Assembly (NCBI GenBank): GCA_946186665.1
Contig: CAMHOE010000012.1
Coordinates: forward strand, 1-58,158
Direction of reading: 5' to 3'
DNA: 58,158 nucleotides
Source of the DNA: an uncultured Clostridia bacterium
GTDB taxonomy: Bacteria > Bacillota > Clostridia > Oscillospirales > Acutalibacteraceae
Below the pieces are notes generated by a model, which was not told where the DNA came from, ran no database searches, and saw only the letters and a program-made list of their open reading frames with translations. A program made the translations under genes and the position numbers. Shown in pieces: positions 1 through 8,584 of this stretch (its first letter is position 1; each line of letters begins with the position of its first letter).

Positions 1-895
1 GATAATCTCTGAAGAAGGAGCTGAGAGAGATGTGCCATCTCTGCCAGAACTCACTTATCGTCTTGCAGATGAAAGGATAATTGAAGTTCTCGTTGAAGTG
101 GAAGCCGAACATACGTCCAAGTCCTATTGCCATATCCGAGTATCCGCTGAAATCGAAATACACATACAGTGAATAGCAGATGACTACAAACCATGTTCCT
201 AAAAATGAAAGGGATGAAATATCAGAATAATTATCGGCGTTGACATCACCGAAGAACTGCTGGACTATTGCATACAGATTGTTTGCGATTATGACTTTTT
301 TCGCCAGACCGACAATAAAACGCATAGCTCCCTCACTCAGGTCGCTTGCTGTAACATGGCGGCGGTTTATCTCCTGCTCTACAACGCTGTATCTGACGAT
401 AGGTCCTGCAATAAGCTGCGGAAAAAGCGACAGATAGAGAAGGAAATTCTTGAAGGACTTCTGGGGAGCAACAGTCTCCCAATAGCAGTCAATAATATAG
501 GATATAGCCTGGAAGGTGAAGAAGCTTATTCCTATAGGCAGGGATATCTGTGGTACAGGTATCGACGCATGGAACAGCCCGTTCAGGTTCTCCACAAGGA
601 AACCCGTATACTTGAACACAACAAGCAGCAGAATATCCACAACCACTGCTATAGTCACAAAAAGCTTTGCTTTCGGCTGGTCTTCTTTGTTCCGCCCTAT
701 AAGGTTGCTCATATACCAGTTGAAGGCTGCGCTGAAAAGCAGAAGTATAACGTACAGCGGCTCTCCCCAGGCATAGAACACAAGTGAAAAGACCACAAGG
801 ACAGTATTTTTTGTCCTGAGCTTTTTAAATGCAAAATAGCATATCAAGCACAACGGAAGAAAAAAATAAAGAAAAAACAAATCCGCAAATATCAT
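1..895 (-). CDS. MBOAT-family membrane O-acyltransferase (AlgI/DltB-like), cut by left window edge
   Basis: The gene starts at ATG 895 after AGGAGAAAGAAA and reads off the left edge, so the C-terminus is missing. About 298 residues are visible, with many hydrophobic segments. Motifs shared with the complete MBOAT protein at 38979-40376 include FYAWGEPL, SLFPQLIAGPIVRY, YFDFSGYSDMAIGLGRMFGF and EFWQRWHISLSSFFRDY. The catalytic histidine region (WHG in the other protein) lies beyond the edge. Family members transfer acyl groups, usually acetyl or D-alanyl, across the membrane to cell-surface polymers, often with a DHHW/AlgX-type partner. No partner is visible on this side. The adjacent polymer synthases suggest it modifies the glycopolymer they make. 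The family is clear from the motifs; the substrate is inferred. Confidence 0.9.
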   Translation of the reverse strand, partial: MIFADLFFLYFFLPLCLICYFAFKKLRTKNTVLVVFSLVFYAWGEPLYVILLLFSAAFNWYMSNLIGRNKEDQPKAKLFVTIAVVVDILLLVVFKYTGFLVENLNGLFHASIPVPQISLPIGISFFTFQAISYIIDCYWETVAPQKSFKNFLLYLSLFPQLIAGPIVRYSVVEQEINRRHVTASDLSEGAMRFIVGLAKKVIIANNLYAIVQQFFGDVNADNYSDISSLSFLGTWFVVICYSLYVYFDFSGYSDMAIGLGRMFGFHFNENFNYPFICKTISEFWQRWHISLSSFFRDY

Positions 896-942
896 TTTCT
901 TTCTCCTTTTTTTTGCCTCATTTTCGTTTTAAAGACTATTTT

Positions 943-971
943 ATTTTACTCCATAAATTATTTAATATCAA
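943..971 (-). promoter_or_regulatory. Candidate sigma-A promoter for the MBOAT gene
   Basis: On the minus strand TTGATA is followed by a 17-base spacer and TAAAAT, about 50 bases upstream of the ribosome site of the gene starting at 895. It lies in the 141-base AT-rich spacer before the next gene, which holds nothing else recognisable. Confidence 0.5.
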
Positions 972-1036
972 GGAATTTTCGGGATAAAATAGTTACATTT
1001 TTGTAAAATGGTATAATATACAAAATTTTGGAGAAA

Positions 1037-3751
1037 TCAGTTTTTTTGCCTGTCGTATTCAGCAAGCTTTTCATAGACACGCTTGCAGCAGTTCTTGTCA
1101 CTGAAAGCAAATGTGTCATTTATTCTCTGCAAATACTTATCCTTTGGTTTGCAGCCGTTCTTCATGTATTCTATAAGACAGTTCACAGTTGAGTCCAGAT
1201 CATAGACAACATCACCGAAGCCGTCACGTTCATAGTCAAAATAACCCTCTGTATAAGAATGCTCTCCGCTGAAAAATGCCTGCTTGTCAAACTGAGCATA
1301 TACTATAGGCTTGCGAAGATATGCAAAGTCAAATGCCACAGATGAATAATCCGTAAGCATAAGATCAGACTGGGCAAAGATCTCTCTGTAAGTCTTTGAC
1401 GGTTCAAAGAAATAGACAGACTCATTTTTATCAAAAAGATCAACATACGGTTCAATATTAGGATGCGGCTTATGGCATATGGTATAGCCGTATTCCTCTG
1501 CGGCTTTTATAAGCCTTTCATCATTCAGAAGTGAATTATAGAATTTATAATACCTGCTTTCCTTGAAGTCATCCTTGATGTTCCAGATACCTGTAACAGG
1601 ATCAGGATATGTCATAAGTGACTTACGCCATGTAGGCATTATGGTTATATACTTCTTTTCATCATGATAAAGCAGGTCGTTTCTCGGCATACCTGTCAGC
1701 CACACTCTTTCGGGAGTATAGAAATAATCATAGTTGAATACGGATTCATACTCCTGATTTGTGGAAACTATAAATCCGAACATATTCCTGTTATAAAGGT
1801 TCAGCCATGATGATATATCATCCTTGGTGACGCCATGCTGAAGGAACACAAAACGATTGGCGCAGGTTATGTCACGATAATAGATATTGGCGTTCATGAG
1901 CGGATTTACTACCGGATTATTTCCCTGTGAGGAAATGATATAGGAGCTTCTGAGGTGGTTCATCTTATGCTTGCGTGAACCTGTGGATATGGTCTTTCCC
2001 AGTTTCGATATCCTCTTTCCCTCATCGCTTTCTTTATCTATTACAAAATAGCATTTTACATTTTTATCCTTTACAGTCTGCATATACTTGAAGAAAGCTT
2101 CTCCGTTGTCGTCTCCCTTATTTATACGATCAGAAATGAGCCATATGCTCTTTCTGTAAAAGGGCTTCAACAGAAAATATGCAAGTCTTGCACGAATAGC
2201 ATTTCTAGAATAATCACTATTTATCCTGCGCAGGGAACGCATATATCTCAGCTCCGCCTTTATCCTGTCAAGGCCATATGCTTTTCTTACACAAAGCGCG
2301 GACTTTCTGCCGTCGTAGGTCAGGATATGACCGCCTTTATAGTAATAGCAATATGCCACTCCTGAAGCAAGGGGAGCAAACTTATCAAAACGGATATTCG
2401 TGCGCTTTATCACGTCGTCGTGATTTACGCTGAACAGCTCCACATATATTTCATCCTTGTTTGAGATATCTACATCTATATCAAAGGATATTCCGCTGTA
2501 ATAATTCTCACCCCATACTATAGTATCATAGGGGTGGTGAACATCCTTTGCATATACCCTTTCCTCACCGTTTAAAAGAGCAAAAACATTGAATTCATCT
2601 CTGTTACAGCCGATGTATTTTATTCGTCCGCGTATAGTAAGCGTTGTATCTGTCATGGTAATGAACTCTATCGCCAGAAGATTTGTAGACATGGTGCAGA
2701 GCTTTGTATTACCGAAAAACAGCTTTTTATTATTCGGAGATACTATAAAGCGGGGCGCATTATCGTATTTTATCATGAAGATCATGTACTTATGAACCAT
2801 CATCAGACCGCAGTTGTTTATGACACTATCATCAATATCCATTAAAATGGGTCTCAGATACTTCTTGTATTCCTCAACAGACATGATCACACCGAATATC
2901 TCCTCAGCTGACGGAACTGTAAAAGTCCATCTGAGAAAACGCATGATATTGTATTGCAGATATGTGGGAACAAATCCCAGAGAGCTTTTGAAATCATTTA
3001 ATGTTTTCTGTATGAAGTCATAGAAAAAGCTCTCCAACAGCTCTTTATTGTCACGGAAGTGTTCATATATATCGAAAACATATCCCTCGCCGGAATAGGG
3101 TGTCACGGATACTCCGCCCCGCCTTATAACACGCATTATCTGAGTCTGCTTTACAAGACTGAGAAGCAGCGCACTTTCAAATACCTCCGGTGTCTTCAGT
3201 GAGGTATCCGGCATGATGTCAAGGCTTGTGCTGATAAAGCAGTTTGAAAGGAAAATAAATGGAGTGTCACTTTTTTCGTTGAAGTCAACGAGAGTGTATT
3301 TTCCCTTGAATCCTCCGTTTATCTCAGAAACATTGGAATTGGATGCGCTCCTGCCGCAGAGTATTGTCAGAAGCTTTACCTCTTCATTCCCCGAAGAGTA
3401 TTCTGCACCCACCGCATTTACTACATTTTCGCTGTAGACAGCACCGCATTTTGCAAAGTGCAGCAGCTTTCCCTTTACATACTTCAAAGACTCTTTATAT
3501 GCTGTCTGTTCACAGTCATAGACCTTATCAGATACAACAACAGTGCCGATTTTTTCTTTGAGCCGCATGACATACTCCTCATCAAGCTCAGATTCTCCAC
3601 GCATTATTATAAGCTGTACCTGACTGTTTACCGGCTGCCCTTCGGCATTGGTGACGCTTTGAACAGCAAGACTGTCAGCTGTAAGCTTGTACTGATCATT
3701 GGAAACATAGATCACGACAGATAATAATTTTTTATCAGCACTCTTATCCAT
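1037..3751 (-). CDS. Large CDP-glycerol:poly(glycerophosphate) glycerophosphotransferase-like protein (TagF-like)
   Basis: The 904-residue protein ends in a glycerophosphotransferase domain (roughly residues 530-890) with HKPHPNIEPY, FFEPSKTYREIFAQSDLMLTD and DYSSVAFDFAYLRKPIVY, the nucleotide-binding signature of TagF/TarL enzymes. These polymerise glycerol-phosphate or ribitol-phosphate from CDP-alditols at the inner face of the membrane. The first ~120 residues (LLSVVIYVSNDQYKL...VQLIIMRGES) look like a degenerate GT2 fold, and a beta-rich linker occupies roughly 360-500. It starts one base after the stop of the acyltransferase gene, with AAAGGA inside that gene, so the two are probably translationally coupled. 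CDP-glycerol as donor is inferred from the family; other alditol phosphates are possible. Confidence 0.85.
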   Translation of the reverse strand: MDKSADKKLLSVVIYVSNDQYKLTADSLAVQSVTNAEGQPVNSQVQLIIMRGESELDEEYVMRLKEKIGTVVVSDKVYDCEQTAYKESLKYVKGKLLHFAKCGAVYSENVVNAVGAEYSSGNEEVKLLTILCGRSASNSNVSEINGGFKGKYTLVDFNEKSDTPFIFLSNCFISTSLDIMPDTSLKTPEVFESALLLSLVKQTQIMRVIRRGGVSVTPYSGEGYVFDIYEHFRDNKELLESFFYDFIQKTLNDFKSSLGFVPTYLQYNIMRFLRWTFTVPSAEEIFGVIMSVEEYKKYLRPILMDIDDSVINNCGLMMVHKYMIFMIKYDNAPRFIVSPNNKKLFFGNTKLCTMSTNLLAIEFITMTDTTLTIRGRIKYIGCNRDEFNVFALLNGEERVYAKDVHHPYDTIVWGENYYSGISFDIDVDISNKDEIYVELFSVNHDDVIKRTNIRFDKFAPLASGVAYCYYYKGGHILTYDGRKSALCVRKAYGLDRIKAELRYMRSLRRINSDYSRNAIRARLAYFLLKPFYRKSIWLISDRINKGDDNGEAFFKYMQTVKDKNVKCYFVIDKESDEGKRISKLGKTISTGSRKHKMNHLRSSYIISSQGNNPVVNPLMNANIYYRDITCANRFVFLQHGVTKDDISSWLNLYNRNMFGFIVSTNQEYESVFNYDYFYTPERVWLTGMPRNDLLYHDEKKYITIMPTWRKSLMTYPDPVTGIWNIKDDFKESRYYKFYNSLLNDERLIKAAEEYGYTICHKPHPNIEPYVDLFDKNESVYFFEPSKTYREIFAQSDLMLTDYSSVAFDFAYLRKPIVYAQFDKQAFFSGEHSYTEGYFDYERDGFGDVVYDLDSTVNCLIEYMKNGCKPKDKYLQRINDTFAFSDKNCCKRVYEKLAEYDRQKN

Positions 3752-3752
3752 T

Positions 3753-4934
3753 TTATACTGTCCTTTCCGATAGCCTGTGGGCTATTTTTTTATCGACAAG
3801 ATCAACAAGCTTGTTAAAGCCCGTATATTTTTTCAAAAGCTCTATAACTACTGATATTGCAAGAGAAACTATCAGTACCGCAAGTGTGATAAGTGCAAAG
3901 TGATGGAAGGAATATACAAAGTCTTTCAGCAAATGCTGTCTGATAAAGGTGTGCAGAAGGAAAATATTCATTGAATGCTTTCCCAAAAACATGAGAACCT
4001 GTCTCAGTACAGGTATATCCGTAAGGAACTCGTAACAATAGTAAACAACAAAAACCGGAATGAAATTGTCCGTAAGCTCATACGCCGATTTTGAAAATCC
4101 GTTCTTGTGCAGATATATCCTTGAATATACGAGAAATACAAGCAAGGCTGTGTATATAATAAACTTAATAAACTTAATAAGCTTGCTTAGATACTTATTC
4201 TTTGTAATGGTAAAGCTTTTTGCCTTTGCAAAAACATCGTACTGTGCGCAGACAACGCCAAGCACAACTGCAAAAAACCATCTGGAAATATTGAAGCTGA
4301 CTTCGCCGGTAAGCTGTACTCCGAAGGATACTATTCTCGGCACGAATATACAAAGCAGTATTGTAAGACCTGCTCCGTATTTTTTGGAGAGCTTTGCAAT
4401 AAATGGTACTACAGCGATTATAAATATCGCCAGTGACATATACCACCATGTGCCGTTGAGCGTAGGTGTATTGAATATATATGCAAGTCCGGTCATGTCG
4501 ATAAACATACTGTATATCCCGCTGAAAATATCGTCAGTGAAATATATAGTCATAGGCCGTGACACAGCGATCCACGAAACTATAAAGAATATCGCATATA
4601 TCACCCAGTACCCCATCATCAGCTTGAAAAGCCTGCGGTACAGATAATCCTTATACTGTACACCGTTCAGGGTATTATCACTGCTGTATTTCCTTACGGA
4701 AAAAGCAAGACCGTATCCGCTGAGAAACACATACATTCCAACGCATATTTTCAGGAAGTTTGATAATATGATTACCTTGCTTTGTGAAAACGGAAAGAAC
4801 GACACATCGTATCCTTCAAATCTTTCGAGAGACAGAAAGTTGTGATGCTGTATCATCGCAAGTATAGCCAGACCTTTTATAGCCAGCGTATCATTTTTGC
4901 TGAACTGTACTTTTTTCCTTACATTATCCTTCAT
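3753..4934 (-). CDS. Acyltransferase family 3 membrane protein (OafA/YrhL-like)
   Basis: The protein has 393 residues and about ten hydrophobic segments. It begins with the family's N-terminal pattern, IKGLAILAMIQHHNFLS, in which the HH pair corresponds to the catalytic histidine region of acyltransferase-3 proteins. Later segments include GMYVFLSGYGLAF, NGTWWYMSLAIFII and LGKHSMNIFLLHTFI, all typical. Such enzymes acetylate or otherwise acylate surface polysaccharides. The start at 4934 follows AGAGGATAGTTTT. The gene sits between two polymer synthase genes and is coupled to the downstream one, so a teichoic-acid-like polymer is the likely acceptor. The acyl donor and acceptor cannot be read from sequence. 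Confidence 0.88.
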   Translation of the reverse strand: MKDNVRKKVQFSKNDTLAIKGLAILAMIQHHNFLSLERFEGYDVSFFPFSQSKVIILSNFLKICVGMYVFLSGYGLAFSVRKYSSDNTLNGVQYKDYLYRRLFKLMMGYWVIYAIFFIVSWIAVSRPMTIYFTDDIFSGIYSMFIDMTGLAYIFNTPTLNGTWWYMSLAIFIIAVVPFIAKLSKKYGAGLTILLCIFVPRIVSFGVQLTGEVSFNISRWFFAVVLGVVCAQYDVFAKAKSFTITKNKYLSKLIKFIKFIIYTALLVFLVYSRIYLHKNGFSKSAYELTDNFIPVFVVYYCYEFLTDIPVLRQVLMFLGKHSMNIFLLHTFIRQHLLKDFVYSFHHFALITLAVLIVSLAISVVIELLKKYTGFNKLVDLVDKKIAHRLSERTV

Positions 4935-4956
4935 AAAACTATCCTCTTTGTTTATG

Positions 4957-4999
4957 GAATTCTCTAAAAAACATGAAAGGTATTTTTAGAGATTCCCCT
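4957..4999. repeat. Short inverted repeat resembling fused tips of element B
   Basis: CTCTAAAAA (4962-4970) and TTTTTAGAG (4983-4991) form a 9-bp perfect stem, and CCCCTAT follows. The tips resemble the terminal inverted repeats of element B (36527-36698 and 40394-40566) with the interior lost. It could also act as a weak terminator or attenuator between the fusion gene and the acyltransferase gene. Confidence 0.4.
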
Positions 5000-5067
5000 A
5001 TCTTCATTTCTTTTTTCTGACGTCTGCGGTCGAGGTCATTCATTACATCTCTGCTCTTATTACAACG

Positions 5068-7335
5068 TCATTCATCGATAAAGTCAAGTATCCTTTGGGC
5101 AAGCGCCTGACGTGAATACTTTTCAGATATTATATCGTAATTCTCTTTGAGTGTATCAGAGGATATCTCATCAAGTGCCAAAAGCTTTTCAGTAAGCTCC
5201 TCATGGGTCGTAATAAACGCTGAAGGTATTTTTTCCATTACTTCAAGCGAACCCTCATTTTTCTCGCAGAATACAGGCTTTCCGTTCATTACTCCCTCGA
5301 TATAAGGCATACCAAAGGAATGGTTAAGTGAAAAATCCACAACTGCATCATGCTTGCGTATCTCAGCAGGACCATCCTTAGCTACACCCTTGTAGCAAAT
5401 ATATTCCGTCAGACCCTCTTCTGCAAGCATAGATTTAAACTGGTTTTTATAGTTTCCTTCGCCGTAAACATCTATGACGATACCCTTTACGTTATTGTCA
5501 CGCAGGTAACAGCCGTATTTTATCAGATTGTCAATATCGAGCTTTCTGTCCTCTGAAAGTCTGAGAAGATATATACCTCTATAAACGTCCTTTTTCTCAG
5601 CTGATGTAATATCCTCACGTTCCACGCTTCTGGATGACTCAAGACAATTTCCGAGAACGATGTGTTTTTTATAGTTGTCAAATCCAAACTGCTCGATATA
5701 CTTTTTACGGTTATTCTCAGTAACGAATACCGCTTTTTCAATATCACATTTATTAAGCTCCGGAAGGATACCGGGGAATACCTCTTCAAATATTTCCACC
5801 GGACAATGGAAGAAATATATCTTATTCTTTATCATATCTGACTGTGCCGCATTAAGGAACAAATGCAGGGATTCTCTTGTTGAGATCACCGTGCGGCTCT
5901 TTGTTGTGTTCAATATCTTTGTAAGCTTAAGACCCGAATAGGGCTTGAGGTTAACAATGTCACGGTCATATGTCAGATATGAAAACAGCTTTTTCCTTCT
6001 GTAAAAATGTCTCTTGAAGGTATTTACAATATCAAAATGATTGGCAACATAGGTGTAGTTGAAGCTTAGTCCGCAGGGAGGATTCTGGGGCTTTCTGTTT
6101 CTTTTGAGCGACAAAAGCTCCACCATATAACCCTTCTCCATAAGTCCCTCTGCGAGGGAACGTGTTGCAAATACAGTACCGCCGATACCAAAGAAATTAT
6201 ATCCGATAAAGGTTATCTTGTTGCGCTGTATCCTTGCAAAATCCTCATACATTATGTCAATATGACCGCCACTGAGGATATAGTCAAGGTCGATATTTTC
6301 AGGCAGTCTGCTGCGGAAAAAACGGTTTACGGTGTATGTCTCATTTACGACGGTATTCACAAGCTCATCTGATGTCTTAATGTTGTACTCATTAAGCTCG
6401 TCTATAGTACAGTAAAGCTCTCTGCCCTGAAGATATACATCTATATCCGGCTGATAAAGCACAACCGGCTTTCCGAGAAGAGTAACGTCAAAGCCTACAG
6501 ATGAATAGTCGGTTATAAGAAGACTGCACTCCGCAAGCTGACCCATCACATCTGTGTTCTGGGCGTGAACTATATTTATCCTGTCGGACATTTCTCCCCT
6601 CAGCTGAGGCGGTATAAGCTTTTGCAGCTTTTCTTTATCAAAGAAAGCATGAACGCAAAAAGTAAGCTCGGCATCGTTTTCTTCCAGATAAGTCTTCATC
6701 GCAGGGGAAAGCAGAACATCTCTGAACTGTCTGAAAAGCTCATCTGTCTCAGGGTTATCGCCGAGATATTCACGCCAGGTCGGGAACCATAGTATACGCT
6801 TCCTGTCAGCTTTATATTCCCTGAAGCGTCTTACGGACTCGATGTATCTGGGATGGTACTCACCGTAATACATCTGATAGTCACGAAATCTGTTTTTACT
6901 GATGAAATCATCTTTTATCAGCTTATTGTAGTATACAAAGCGAAACAGGTTATTATTGAAAGATCTGCCGCTGTAGTCTATGACTTTCATAGCCAGAGTG
7001 CCATGCTGAAGATATATAAGCGGCTTATGGATATTAGGCGCGATTTTTTTGCCAAAAAGTCTTTCGGGGCGAATATCACGATAGCTGAGTGTTACAAAAT
7101 ACATATCGGCAGCAAAGAACATTTTCAGATGATGTTCGGTGTTTTTCCATACTATATATTTCTGCTGTGACTCAGGCAGATTTTTATAGAATTCCATATT
7201 CTTTTTGTTCTTTGAAAGAACATAATATTTTTCTATATCATCATCTTTATCTACTATATTTTTCCAGAACCAGTAAGAGTTATTGTTTGCGGTAGTTCCA
7301 AGGTTCTCTCCTATAAGCCAGATGAATTTTGACAT
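5068..7335 (-). CDS. Fusion: CDP-glycerol glycerophosphotransferase domain plus GT4-like glycosyltransferase domain
   Basis: The 755-residue protein has two halves. Residues ~60-370 carry a glycerophosphotransferase domain (YLQHGTLAMKVIDYSGR, WFPTWREYLG, LLITDYSSVGFDVTLLGKPVVLYQPD). Residues ~390-755 are a GT4-like domain: NKITFIGYNFFGIGGTVFATRSLAEGL resembles a GT-B acceptor fold, and RLSEDRKLDIDNLIKYG, DVYGEGNYK and FSLNHSFGMPYIEGVMNGKPVF resemble the donor-binding half. The EX7E-type motif appears loosened (FSLNHSFGMPYIEGV), so activity of this half is uncertain. An open frame extends to GTG 7344, but AAGGAG sits 8 bases before ATG 7335 and overlaps the GTG option, so 7335 is chosen. It may add both a phospho-alditol and a sugar to one polymer. 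Confidence 0.83.
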   Translation of the reverse strand: MSKFIWLIGENLGTTANNNSYWFWKNIVDKDDDIEKYYVLSKNKKNMEFYKNLPESQQKYIVWKNTEHHLKMFFAADMYFVTLSYRDIRPERLFGKKIAPNIHKPLIYLQHGTLAMKVIDYSGRSFNNNLFRFVYYNKLIKDDFISKNRFRDYQMYYGEYHPRYIESVRRFREYKADRKRILWFPTWREYLGDNPETDELFRQFRDVLLSPAMKTYLEENDAELTFCVHAFFDKEKLQKLIPPQLRGEMSDRINIVHAQNTDVMGQLAECSLLITDYSSVGFDVTLLGKPVVLYQPDIDVYLQGRELYCTIDELNEYNIKTSDELVNTVVNETYTVNRFFRSRLPENIDLDYILSGGHIDIMYEDFARIQRNKITFIGYNFFGIGGTVFATRSLAEGLMEKGYMVELLSLKRNRKPQNPPCGLSFNYTYVANHFDIVNTFKRHFYRRKKLFSYLTYDRDIVNLKPYSGLKLTKILNTTKSRTVISTRESLHLFLNAAQSDMIKNKIYFFHCPVEIFEEVFPGILPELNKCDIEKAVFVTENNRKKYIEQFGFDNYKKHIVLGNCLESSRSVEREDITSAEKKDVYRGIYLLRLSEDRKLDIDNLIKYGCYLRDNNVKGIVIDVYGEGNYKNQFKSMLAEEGLTEYICYKGVAKDGPAEIRKHDAVVDFSLNHSFGMPYIEGVMNGKPVFCEKNEGSLEVMEKIPSAFITTHEELTEKLLALDEISSDTLKENYDIISEKYSRQALAQRILDFIDE

Positions 7336-7487
7336 AAATACCACTCCTTCGCGCTCACGCGCTGTATGCTGATGTAATGTATCAATATAAATATTCTATT
7401 AAAAAGTTTATTTTGGCGGACAGCTTCTCTGATGGAGAAACCTTGCCTAAAAAACAAATATTTCCCTAAATCAGCGCTGATCAGCTG

Positions 7488-8492
7488 TCATTGATTTTTC
7501 TCAAAACCGGACACTTCGGGAACGATGGTCTCAAAGCATTCTGAAATTATTTTTTTCTTCTCCTCGAAATTTTCCGTTCTCGGAGTATCGTTTATACAGA
7601 TAAGCTTATATTTCTGCTGAGTTATTGCATCACACGCCTGTTGAAAATTGCCTTCTTCTATATGGAAAGCTTCACCGGTATTCTTCGGGCGAATAACATA
7701 TCTGCCCTTGCAGAACTGCCAGTACTTCATAAGCCATTGATTGACATTAGCTTCTGTACGGAATTTATCGCTGCACGTTTTATCAAGTACATCATAGTAT
7801 TTTTCCCAGACTTCCTCGAAGGTAGACTTGAGAAAATCCGACGGCAGGTGGTCGTAATAGAAGCCGGGGAACCATTCCCACATACTCAGCATTGCCGTTT
7901 TAACATTTGTCTTGAAGCCGTTTTTACGGCTGTACCATTTCTTGCGGTCACGTCTTTTTATTTCCGCTTTATTCTTGAATTCGGTATTGATGACCTCCAT
8001 ATTGGAGCCATTGAAATGTCCTGCGCTGTCATGTCCGAAGTATATACAATTAAGTCCGAATGTATCACAGGGAAGTCCGTCCCTGAAGAAATCCACAGGC
8101 TTTGTAGGTTTAGTAATAAACATATCGTCATTGAAATACACAAACTGTTCTGACAAGCCTTTTATTCTATGGAGATTAAGCTCTATTGTATGTGAGCTGA
8201 AGGTAGGAAGGTATTTTTCGGGTATATAGTCTGTATGCTTAACGATATTCAGCTTCGGGTTACCGGTATTCAGCCACTTAGGAAGATGTCCCCAGGTAAC
8301 GAAATGAATTTTATTGACCCAAGGCGCAAATTTTTCCACACAGCGGAACCAGTACTGAAGGTTATCCCAATCACGATATCTCACGGGGGTATCGCTGTCC
8401 GCCATTGAAGACGGCGAGTACTCAGCCTTTTCCCTTTGCCAGTCAGGGTCGTTGCCATCTACCCATATAAGCACAAAATCTATTATATCCAC
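7488..8492 (-). CDS. Stealth-family protein (exopolysaccharide sugar-phosphotransferase)
   Basis: All main Stealth conserved regions are visible in 334 residues: CR1 DFVLIWVDGNDPDW near the N-terminus, CR2 RYRDWDNLQYWFR...KIHFVTWGHLPKWLN, CR3 FVYFNDDMFITKP, and a C-terminal region with ICINDT. Stealth proteins are hexose-1-phosphate transferases that make phosphodiester-linked capsule or surface glycans; eukaryotic GlcNAc-1-phosphotransferase is a relative. The start codon is GTG 8492 with GGAG seven bases upstream; an overlapping ATG is out of frame. The promoter at 8556-8584 gives it its own transcript. Its place between CDP-glycerol-type enzymes supports a phosphodiester-rich surface polymer. 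Confidence 0.92.
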   Translation of the reverse strand: MDIIDFVLIWVDGNDPDWQREKAEYSPSSMADSDTPVRYRDWDNLQYWFRCVEKFAPWVNKIHFVTWGHLPKWLNTGNPKLNIVKHTDYIPEKYLPTFSSHTIELNLHRIKGLSEQFVYFNDDMFITKPTKPVDFFRDGLPCDTFGLNCIYFGHDSAGHFNGSNMEVINTEFKNKAEIKRRDRKKWYSRKNGFKTNVKTAMLSMWEWFPGFYYDHLPSDFLKSTFEEVWEKYYDVLDKTCSDKFRTEANVNQWLMKYWQFCKGRYVIRPKNTGEAFHIEEGNFQQACDAITQQKYKLICINDTPRTENFEEKKKIISECFETIVPEVSGFEKNQ

Positions 8493-8555
8493 ATTACCAC
8501 TCCGTTACTGACAGTCACAGACAAAACATCCCTATTTTTCAAAGCATCTCCCACC

Positions 8556-8584
8556 ATTCTACCATACACCCCCAAAAAAGTCAA
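8556..8584 (-). promoter_or_regulatory. Candidate promoter of the Stealth gene, -35 box at the edge of repeat A
   Basis: The minus strand has TTGACT, a 17-base spacer and TAGAAT. The -35 hexamer (8579-8584) overlaps the first bases of the repeat A terminus, whose shared sequence reads GCAGGCTCTGCGCTT toward the gene. The U32 gene has the same arrangement at 23767-23772. Confidence 0.55.
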
